A stretch of 6,260 nucleotides of DNA, from positions 1 through 6,260 of the forward strand of contig DAOTWB010000213.1 of the NCBI GenBank assembly GCA_034436235.1. Reading direction: 5' to 3'. The notes beneath the pieces are model-generated. The model searched no databases. It had not been told where the DNA came from and worked only from the letters and a program-made list of their open reading frames with translations. The translations under genes were made by a program, and so were the position numbers. The stretch comes from CP2-2F sp034436235. GTDB taxonomy: Bacteria > Chloroflexota > Anaerolineae > Aggregatilineales > UBA2796. Positions 1 through 5,353 of the stretch are shown one piece after another; within the stretch, counting starts at the first letter, position 1, and every line of letters begins with the position of its first letter.

Positions 1-564
1 AGGCGGCAACGTTTCCCAGCTCAGCAGGTCGCGTGAGCGGCACACAGCGATGCACGCGCCGCCACTATAGCTGCCATTAGGCACGCGCGCGCAGATAAAC
101 GCATAGTACTGCTGTGAGGTAGCATCATAGACGATGCACGGATCGCGCCAAGCTACCTCATGGTTCGGTGAGCGGCGCGGATCGGTCTCGTAGAAAGGCG
201 CGCAGGCTTCCATCACAGGTTTTGGATGCTTGTGCCAGTGATGCAGATCGTCTGAGATGGCGACGCCAATGCGCTGCACTTGATCAACCATCGCGCCATA
301 GAACATATAGTAGCGTCCATCGTGATGACGCACGACCATGCCTGTCATCAGCCAGCCGCTATCCCAAGTGTTGCTGTCGCCTGCGTGCAAGGCGTCACGC
401 ACAGCCGTCCAATGCACTAAATCAGGTGATACAGCGTGTGCGATGCTCTTGGCGAACATATCGCGCAGGTCGCGCTTGAGATAGAACAAGTGATAACCAT
501 CATCGGCAGGGAAGAGCCATGTATCCCACAAACCGTGCAACGGACTTTCAGGCGCGTGCAGCAT
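1..564 (-). CDS. GH43/GH32-like five-bladed beta-propeller glycosidase, N-terminal part (truncated by window edge)
   Basis: Open from an ATG at 564 to the left edge: 188 codons without a stop, C-terminus missing. The protein shows the repeated blade pattern of the GH32/GH43/GH68 fold. First-blade strands hold WDTW (residues 13-16) and YHLFYL (24-29), followed by AHAVSPDLVHW (42-52), a hallmark phrase of GH32-type enzymes. Later come a second YYMFYG strand (85-90), a second ISDDLHHW (103-110) and WRDP (139-142). In these families a first-blade Asp is the nucleophile or base and the Asp of the RDP motif stabilises the transition state; D14 and D141 are the matching candidates. The acid Glu would lie beyond the edge. 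No signal peptide is visible, so it is probably cytoplasmic and acts on imported oligosaccharides. It starts 2 bases after the lacI-type gene and shares its transcript. The usual GH32 NDPNG motif is absent, so invertase activity should not be assumed; substrate unknown. Family-level confidence is good, exact family low. Confidence 0.85.
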   Translation of the reverse strand, partial: MLHAPESPLHGLWDTWLFPADDGYHLFYLKRDLRDMFAKSIAHAVSPDLVHWTAVRDALHAGDSNTWDSGWLMTGMVVRHHDGRYYMFYGAMVDQVQRIGVAISDDLHHWHKHPKPVMEACAPFYETDPRRSPNHEVAWRDPCIVYDATSQQYYAFICARVPNGSYSGGACIAVCRSRDLLSWETLPP

Positions 565-566
565 GG

Positions 567-1592
567 CTACTCCTGTGCAGGCTGATCAGTGGTTGAACGG
601 ATGATGAGTTCGGGCAGCGGCAACTGGATCGCCTGCCACGTTGGATCGCCTGCTAAGAGCTTCAACAGCATCTCAATGGCAAGCACACCGCTTTGGTGCA
701 TGTGCTGACGAATGGTCGTTAGACCGACGTATTGAGCAACTTCCAAATCATCAAAGCCGATCACAGAGAGCTTCTGCGGCACAGGAATGTGCAGCTCGCG
801 CGCTGCGGCAAGGATGCCTAGCGCCTGCATATCGGACATGGCGAAAATAGCCGTAGGCGGCTCGGGTAAACGCAGCAGCTCAGCGCCGAGTTGACGTGCC
901 ACTTCTTGCCCATGCTCGCCAAAACGGACGTAGTCAAGGCGTAGCGGAATGCTTGCTGCCTGCAGCGCTTCGCGATAGCCACGATAGCGCTCTTCGCTAG
1001 TTGGGAAGCCGTAACGATCGGGGAAAGCATCGCCGACATACGCAATGCGGCGATGTCCGAGCGCAATCAGATGCTGCACAGCCAGTTGTGCGCCATAGGC
1101 GTTTTTCGGCGCTAGGCACGGCATCTGCTCAGTATGACGATCATAGATGCCAACAAGCGTAATGCCTGCCTCGCGCAGGCGCGCATATTGCTCTTTTGTC
1201 AAGTTAATTGTCATCACCAAAAGCGCCGCGATCATCCGTTGATCGAGGATTAGGTCTATTTGTGGCTCAATTTGCTCAGGACTGCCGACGTGGTAAAGCA
1301 GCAGCGTGTCATCAGGTGCAAGCGTGCTGAGCGCGGTCTGCACGCCACGCAAGCGCTCTACAAAAGGCTGATAAGCGAAGAAAGGCAGCAGCACGCCAAA
1401 AGTGCGATGGCGTGCACGTCGTGAGAGGTTGCGCGCGGCGCTGTTGGGCTGATAGTTGAGCAAGCGAATGGCATTCAACACGCGCTCGCGCGTTTGCGGA
1501 CTGACATTCGCATTGCCATTCAACACGCGAGAGACAGTGCCAATGCCAACTCCTGCTTGTCTTGCCACATCGCGGATGGTGACAGAAGACAT
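567..1592 (-). CDS. LacI-family transcriptional repressor
   Basis: Complete 341-residue protein, the usual length for the family. Residues 4-26 (VTIRDVARQAGV, then TVSRVLNG) are the classic N-terminal helix-turn-helix, aligning without gaps to E. coli LacI. The specificity positions 16-18 read Gly-Ile-Gly. Residues 50-58 form the hinge helix, with Leu56 at the position that in LacI inserts into the minor groove at the operator centre. Residues from about 62 onward form a periplasmic-binding-protein-like sugar-sensing domain, with the family signatures HRRIAYVGD, AIFAMSDMQALG and SVIGFDD. Family members bind as dimers and release DNA, or bind it, when a sugar effector is present; the effector cannot be read here. 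The start ATG has only a weak GGAA ribosome site 8 bases upstream. A matching operator stands in front of the gene, so self-control is likely, and the glycosidase 2 bases downstream is the obvious target. Not orthologous to a named regulator that I can recognise. Confidence 0.96.
   Translation of the reverse strand: MSSVTIRDVARQAGVGIGTVSRVLNGNANVSPQTRERVLNAIRLLNYQPNSAARNLSRRARHRTFGVLLPFFAYQPFVERLRGVQTALSTLAPDDTLLLYHVGSPEQIEPQIDLILDQRMIAALLVMTINLTKEQYARLREAGITLVGIYDRHTEQMPCLAPKNAYGAQLAVQHLIALGHRRIAYVGDAFPDRYGFPTSEERYRGYREALQAASIPLRLDYVRFGEHGQEVARQLGAELLRLPEPPTAIFAMSDMQALGILAAARELHIPVPQKLSVIGFDDLEVAQYVGLTTIRQHMHQSGVLAIEMLLKLLAGDPTWQAIQLPLPELIIRSTTDQPAQE
570..574 (-). promoter_or_regulatory. Ribosome binding site of the propeller glycosidase, inside the regulator gene
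   Basis: AGGAG lies 5 bases before the ATG at 564. It is formed by the last two sense codons (CAG GAG) of the upstream regulator gene, whose stop TAG sits between it and the start codon. This fixes the glycosidase start and implies that ribosomes ending on the regulator can re-initiate on the glycosidase (translational coupling). Confidence 0.8.
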
Positions 1593-1597
1593 AAAAA

Positions 1598-1609
1598 CTT
1601 TTCCAAAAG
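1598..1609. promoter_or_regulatory. Second, degenerate palindrome over the regulator's ribosome binding site
   Basis: CTTTTCCAAAAG is an inverted repeat (5 + 2 + 5) that contains the TTGGAA/TTCCAA core of the main operator, but in a shorter spacing without the central CG. On the minus strand its GGAA is also the only ribosome-binding sequence of the regulator gene. It may be a weak extra operator half-site, or chance in an A/T-rich leader. Confidence 0.3.
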
Positions 1610-1630
1610 ACTTTACGCCACAAACTCAGC

Positions 1631-1646
1631 TTGGAAACGCTTCCAA
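1631..1646. promoter_or_regulatory. LacI-type operator
   Basis: TTGGAAACGCTTCCAA is a 16-bp palindrome with a single mismatched pair and a central CG. The inner 14 bases fit the LacI/CcpA-type consensus TGNAANCGNWNNCA exactly. It lies 39 bases before the regulator's ATG and about 9-24 bases after the predicted transcription start, where a bound repressor would block early elongation. Only the leftward regulator-glycosidase unit faces it, so autoregulation is the simplest reading. Seen directly: the palindrome and its position. Inferred: which protein binds it. Confidence 0.75.
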
Positions 1647-1660
1647 AACTCACTAGATAT

Positions 1661-1690
1661 ACTATACAAGCTCAGACAAAAATGCAACAA
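1661..1690 (-). promoter_or_regulatory. Predicted promoter of the regulator-glycosidase unit
   Basis: On the minus strand, TTGTTG (1690-1685) and TATAGT (1666-1661) are separated by 18 bases in a locally A/T-rich stretch. They resemble sigma70 -35 and -10 boxes. The start of transcription would fall near 1654, giving a leader of about 62 bases that contains the operator. Overlapping alternatives for the -10 exist in the TATAGTATATC run, so the exact position is uncertain. Confidence 0.5.
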
Positions 1691-1698
1691 GGTATTAG

Positions 1699-1728
1699 CG
1701 AAAGCGCATGGCAAGCCATGCACTTTCG
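1699..1728 (-). terminator. Long stem-loop after the barrel glycosidase gene (probable terminator or RNA 3' end)
   Basis: A 30-base inverted repeat with 14-base arms and a 2-base centre (in practice a CUUG tetraloop), 57 bases past the stop of the large leftward gene. The one non-Watson-Crick position is a U-G wobble in the minus-strand RNA but a C-A mismatch in the plus-strand RNA, which points to a function in leftward transcripts. No U-tract follows directly; the nearest T-run on the minus strand is about 16 bases on, so it is not a textbook intrinsic terminator. It also ends 9 bases before the -35 box of the regulator promoter, so a protein-binding role is the alternative. Confidence 0.5.
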
Positions 1729-1785
1729 TGAACGGTTTGGACTAGAGATGTGAGACGATTGCTGAGTTTGGTCGCGTTTAGGGCG

Positions 1786-4494
1786 TCACTCAGCCGTTGG
1801 ATCGTCGGCGGCGCGTTTGCGTCCGTCGCGCACTTTGATCTTGATCGTGTTGTGTGGCGGCGCGCTCGGTTTAGCTGCCTCAGAGTAAGTGTTGAAGTCA
1901 ATGTGACTGATCGAGATTTCTTGCGTCGGATCGCGCTGCGATTGGACAGGAATTGGCTCGCCTTCAACAGGTGTCAGCGCGCTCTCGGCGCTCTCATCAC
2001 TTGGCTCAGTGAACTCGGACGGTGTGAACAACGGCTCAGTATCTTGTAGCTCAGGCGCGGATAGCGCAGCGTCAGGCGCGGGCGTATCGTCTTCGATCAA
2101 CTGCCAAGCGGCGTCCGTCTCCACAACCTTGCCGCTCGGAAAGACGACGCGCGTGCCAGCTGCGCTGCGCGTCACGTGCAATGCGCCGCGCTTGACCGTC
2201 ACAGGCTGCGCAAAAGCGAACGTGCCGCCAGCCCAGACTCGGCGCGCGTTCACAATGCGCAGACCGATCAGGCGCAAGAAGACGCTGATCGGCAAGATGC
2301 CTGCCACGTCATCCACATCGCCCAGCCCTTCGCCCGTCTCGCTGTTGTAGCCTTCACGGAAGCCGCGATCGCGCCGCAGCGCCTTGAGCTGCGCGCTCAG
2401 CAGCCGCTTGAAGAGTTCAGTCGCCTCGCTCAGATAGCCGTAGCGCAGTAAGCCTTCTAGCAGCAGGGCATTCCACAATAGCCAGACTCCGCCGCTGCCG
2501 CCGTCGTTGTTCGGCGCAAAAGCAGGATCATCAGCAGGACAGACAGGCAAGCCATACGGACGCCAATAGCGCGCAGGATCGGTCAGCGTAGTGACGATCT
2601 GCGCAGCGCGCTCAGCGCTTGGCGCGCCTGACCACAACGCCATGAGTTGCGTCAAGTTCCGACGGAACAAATTGACCGCGTCCACTTCAAAGTTGAACAG
2701 GCGAATCAAGCCTTCTACCTTCAAGTAGTTGACCTGCGCATAGACCTTCTCAGTCACTGCTGTGCCTAGACCGTAGTACCAAGTGAAGGCGCTGCTCGGC
2801 AGCGTCTCGGCAACATGCTGACCGTTCGCATCCACGCCTTCGATCACGGCTGAGAAGCGCGGCGCGACGTCGCGACCGCCTAATATGCGCACGATCAGGC
2901 GATTCGGCGGCTCAAGTCGCGTTTTGGCAGTGAAGGCTTCGTCGCCCTTGCCGCGAAACAAATTCACGCCGCGTAGGGTCTGATCGCTATCGCGGTCGCG
3001 GTAGAGATAGCTGCCCAGATCGGCGTGCCACAGCGCCTCAAGATGCGCTTCCAACTGCTGGACGTGCCGCGCGATGCGCTCTGCGTCGCTTGAGTCGTCA
3101 AGCAGCTCGCCCATGCGCAAAAGCGCGCGACCTTCCGCGATCAGGTAAGCGGCTAGGTCAGGCGACTCAACCTTGCTGATGTCGGCGTTCTCTGCCCAGC
3201 GATAGAGCTGTGAGAAGAGCGGATTGCTGGTATAAGCGCTGTGCGCAATGTTCGTCCATTCAGGGAAGCCGTCGCGGTCGCGGTCAGCATCAGGCGCGAA
3301 CCAACGCATGAAAAAAGCGCGCAGGATCGGCAGCGCTTCCTTCAAAAACGCCGTATCTTCCGTCTGTTCGTAGAGCGCGAGCGCTGTGGATGCTAGTAGC
3401 GGCATACTCAGCAGCTTGGCGCGCTGACCGCCGAGTCCGGGCTTGTTGTCAATGAAACCGTCGCTCTGGCGCACTGCGAGGAAATTACGCAGCGCGCCGA
3501 GCGCCAACTCTGGCGAGAGCGCCGCTACTGAAGGTAATATCAACGCGGCGAGCGGTGCGCTCTGTCCGCTCCACTGCCAACTGTGATCGCTGCCGTCGCC
3601 GCGCGGACTCCAGCCGCGCGATGGAATGCGCGCCGAGACGAACGAAGCGTATGGCAGGCTGCCTGTGGCATTCACAAAGCTGCGCAGCGCGACGTGCGCG
3701 CTGAAGGCAAGCGCCGCGTCCAAATCTGCGTCGCCTGTCTCAAAGGTGAGCGTCTCAGCGCTCAGCTGCTCAATTTGGCGCAGCTCAGCCGACCAATCGG
3801 CGCGCCGTAACCAGAAAAAAGCGGTCTGCAAGCTGTCGCGCGTCAGCGCTTGTCCGCCATGCGTCCAGCGCACAGCGACGCTGCCGTTGGCAGGCACGCT
3901 GAGCGCGCTGACTAGCTTCGGCGATATCGGCATGGCGACTAAATGCATCGCAGGCGGCGACTTGGCATTCTCCATCAGCAGCACAGGATTCAGATCGCCA
4001 GCATGTCCCATGTGCAGCGCGTCTGTGCCGTCTTCAAGACTCAGGACGTTCATGTCAATTTGCTTGTCATTGCGCATGACCTGCGCAACGAGCTCGAGGC
4101 GCACGTCAATCGGCGACTGAGCGCTGTTGTGCAGTGTGAAACGTCCGCCTGCTGCGCGCGATTCGAAGACGAAAAATTCGCTCGTCAAGCTGAGCGTCGG
4201 CGTGAGCTTCGCCGTCACTTTGGCATAGCTCGGCGCGAAAGCGCGCAGCACAGGACGCTCAGTTAGCGCCGCGCTCGTGTAAATTGTGCGCCCTTCCAGC
4301 GTCCACATCGGCACAAGGCGCGCGATGTTCACGCGACCGCCATAGCGCGTCTGAAAAGTCAAAAATGGCGCGTCAGCCTCACCAAAAGCGATTTCCCACG
4401 ATTGGTCATCGGTGTAATCAGTGCGCTTGAGACGTGCGTCGGCGGCGAACCGCATTGAGAGCGGACTTTCTGCAGTTAAGTGCCACTCTTGCAT
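1786..4494 (-). CDS. Large six-hairpin (alpha/alpha)6-barrel glycosidase-like protein (GH63/MGH1/debranching-enzyme-like)
   Basis: About 902 residues from the ATG at 4494, chosen because AAGGA sits 6 bases before it. An in-frame GTG at 4518 would add 8 residues but has no such site. No signal peptide, so probably cytoplasmic. Residues 1 to about 250 are a beta-rich N-terminal sandwich. The barrel follows, with DHSWQWSGQ (303-311), DRDRDGFPEW (404-413), WRPYGLP (644-650), the GGVWLLWNALLLEGLLRYG helix with W671 and W674, and FREGYNSETGEG near 712-723. The late E714 is a good match to the general-base Glu of GH63-type enzymes. The early DGxPEW motif is family-like, but the following ExxxDNSP-type acid motif reads SAYTSNPLF, so the acid Asp is not obvious. 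A beta-rich segment (about 527-597) appears inserted in the barrel, and the last 105 residues form a low-complexity acidic tail. Likely hydrolyses or binds an alpha-glycan or oligosaccharide; substrate unknown. It lies upstream of the regulator-glycosidase pair, in the same direction. Confidence 0.85.
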   Translation of the reverse strand: MQEWHLTAESPLSMRFAADARLKRTDYTDDQSWEIAFGEADAPFLTFQTRYGGRVNIARLVPMWTLEGRTIYTSAALTERPVLRAFAPSYAKVTAKLTPTLSLTSEFFVFESRAAGGRFTLHNSAQSPIDVRLELVAQVMRNDKQIDMNVLSLEDGTDALHMGHAGDLNPVLLMENAKSPPAMHLVAMPISPKLVSALSVPANGSVAVRWTHGGQALTRDSLQTAFFWLRRADWSAELRQIEQLSAETLTFETGDADLDAALAFSAHVALRSFVNATGSLPYASFVSARIPSRGWSPRGDGSDHSWQWSGQSAPLAALILPSVAALSPELALGALRNFLAVRQSDGFIDNKPGLGGQRAKLLSMPLLASTALALYEQTEDTAFLKEALPILRAFFMRWFAPDADRDRDGFPEWTNIAHSAYTSNPLFSQLYRWAENADISKVESPDLAAYLIAEGRALLRMGELLDDSSDAERIARHVQQLEAHLEALWHADLGSYLYRDRDSDQTLRGVNLFRGKGDEAFTAKTRLEPPNRLIVRILGGRDVAPRFSAVIEGVDANGQHVAETLPSSAFTWYYGLGTAVTEKVYAQVNYLKVEGLIRLFNFEVDAVNLFRRNLTQLMALWSGAPSAERAAQIVTTLTDPARYWRPYGLPVCPADDPAFAPNNDGGSGGVWLLWNALLLEGLLRYGYLSEATELFKRLLSAQLKALRRDRGFREGYNSETGEGLGDVDDVAGILPISVFLRLIGLRIVNARRVWAGGTFAFAQPVTVKRGALHVTRSAAGTRVVFPSGKVVETDAAWQLIEDDTPAPDAALSAPELQDTEPLFTPSEFTEPSDESAESALTPVEGEPIPVQSQRDPTQEISISHIDFNTYSEAAKPSAPPHNTIKIKVRDGRKRAADDPTAE

Positions 4495-4500
4495 GAAAAA

Positions 4501-4505
4501 TCCTT
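4501..4505 (-). promoter_or_regulatory. Ribosome binding site that fixes the barrel glycosidase start
   Basis: AAGGA, 6 bases before the ATG at 4494 on the minus strand. The alternative GTG start at 4518 lies upstream of this site and has no purine-rich sequence of its own, so the shorter protein is preferred. Confidence 0.75.
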
Positions 4506-4538
4506 TTATCTCGTCCACAGGCTTTCATAAACGCTACT

Positions 4539-4567
4539 ATTCTAGCGCCGAGCGGCTGATGGCACAA
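4539..4567 (-). promoter_or_regulatory. Predicted leftward promoter of the barrel glycosidase
   Basis: On the minus strand, TTGTGC (4567-4562) and TAGAAT (4544-4539) lie 17 bases apart, a good sigma70-like pair (-10 matches TATAAT at five of six). Transcription would start near 4532, leaving a leader of about 38 bases with the AAGGA site. No copy of the TTGGAA-type operator is present here, so control by the neighbouring LacI-type repressor is not supported. Confidence 0.55.
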
Positions 4568-4581
4568 ACTGTGCGCTTCGC

Positions 4582-4610
4582 TTGCCTCAGCGCGCTCAGC
4601 GCGCTAGGAT
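4582..4610 (+). promoter_or_regulatory. Predicted rightward promoter of the methyltransferase-mutY unit
   Basis: TTGCCT (4582-4587) and TAGGAT (4605-4610) are separated by exactly 17 bases. Transcription would begin near 4617. Its -35 box stands 14 bases from the -35 box of the leftward promoter, so the two polymerase sites are back to back. The 17-base spacer is almost entirely made of the inverted repeat described next. Each box matches consensus at four of six, so confidence is moderate. Confidence 0.4.
4589..4605. repeat. Inverted repeat in the spacer of the rightward promoter
   Basis: AGCGCGCTCAGCGCGCT is two copies of the self-complementary 8-mer AGCGCGCT around a single C, so it is both a 17-bp inverted repeat and a 9-base tandem repeat. 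Its place between the -35 and -10 boxes would suit a repressor site. However, the same 8-mer also occurs inside coding sequence in this window (for example near 1976, 2605, 3902 and 5628), so it may simply be a common word of this genome. Confidence 0.5.
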
Positions 4611-4647
4611 CGCTTTTGTGCAAGCCGCCAAACGTGCGCAATTGCCT

Positions 4648-5349
4648 ATGGCACTCTCGCTTGAGAAGCAAAACTATTACCGCACTCAGTATCGCAAACG
4701 CCGTCCGAGCTGGCAGCCTGCCACTGAAGTCTATGAAGGGCTGATTCGCGCCGTCTTGCGTCCGCACAGCGCTGTGCTGGATGTTGGTTGTGGACGCGGC
4801 GGCGTGCTAGAGCAACTCGGTGAGGCAGTCGCTTTTCCGTACGGCGTCGATCCTGATCCTATCTCGTTGCGCGAGCATCGCCTGCCGCACCTGCCGCGCG
4901 CCGCTGCGCGCGCCGATGCCTTGCCTTTCCGCGCCGCCAGCTTCGATGTGATCCTATGCAGCTGGCTCTTTGAGCATTTGCAGTCGCCGCAGCGCGCCTT
5001 CAGCGAGTTCGTGCGCGTGCTTAAGCCGAGCGGTCGGATTGTTTTCATCACGCCGAACGCCAATAGCCTTGTGGCGATCCTGAATCGACTCTTGCGTCCG
5101 TTGCAGCGCCATCTCGTGCTGCGCCTTTACGGACGCACTGAGGCGGATACTTTTCCGATCTATTATCGCGCTAACACGCTCAACGCGCTCAGACGGCTTG
5201 CTGAGCGCGTCGGCGGCACACTTGAGCAAGTGCAGCGCGTCCCTGATCCAAGTTACCTCGCTTTCACGCCGTTTCTGTTCCGCCTGAGCTGCGCGCTCGC
5301 CGAAATCACGCCGCCCGTCCACTTAGTTGGTATGATTCAGAAAAACTGA
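4648..5349 (+). CDS. Class I SAM-dependent methyltransferase
   Basis: 233 residues from the ATG at 4648. The Rossmann-type core carries the SAM motifs in order: VLDVGCGRGG (43-52, motif I), GVDPD (66-70, the acidic end of strand 2 that holds the ribose hydroxyls), ADALPF (89-94), FDVILCSWLFEHL (99-111) and FVRVLKPSGRIVFITPN (121-137). This is the Methyltransf_11/UbiE-like layout for small-molecule or lipid substrates. The C-terminal hundred residues, which would decide the substrate, match nothing I recognise. The start is uncertain: ATG 4648 has no clear ribosome site; GTG 4618 has AGGA 8 bases upstream, but that AGGA is also part of the predicted -10 box; TTG 4582 is the longest option (255 residues) and has no support. 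I prefer 4648 because the SLEKQNYYRxxYRxxRP opening looks like a natural N-terminus. No transmembrane segment or signal peptide. It is followed after 4 bases by mutY, so co-transcription is likely, though no functional link is known. Confidence 0.9.
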   Translation: MALSLEKQNYYRTQYRKRRPSWQPATEVYEGLIRAVLRPHSAVLDVGCGRGGVLEQLGEAVAFPYGVDPDPISLREHRLPHLPRAAARADALPFRAASFDVILCSWLFEHLQSPQRAFSEFVRVLKPSGRIVFITPNANSLVAILNRLLRPLQRHLVLRLYGRTEADTFPIYYRANTLNALRRLAERVGGTLEQVQRVPDPSYLAFTPFLFRLSCALAEITPPVHLVGMIQKN

Positions 5350-5353
5350 GCGT

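Noticed and set aside
168..479. Rightward open frame of 103 codons opposite the propeller glycosidase
   Set aside because: The opposite strand encodes a clear glycosidase in this stretch; the rightward peptide is Arg/Ser/Cys-rich with no recognisable pattern, as expected of an antisense shadow.
3626..4120. Rightward open frame of 164 codons opposite the barrel glycosidase
   Set aside because: It is the antisense of a real coding region with few stop codons because of high GC; composition is Ser/Arg/Cys-rich and no domain is visible.
4495..4518. GTG start at 4518 for the barrel glycosidase
   Set aside because: It lacks a ribosome site, whereas the ATG at 4494 has AAGGA at ideal distance; the extra 8 residues would overlap that site.
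4495..4617. Control of the barrel glycosidase by the neighbouring LacI-type repressor
   Set aside because: No TTGGAA-N4-TTCCAA-like site is present in this promoter region; the inverted repeat found there has a different sequence and centre.
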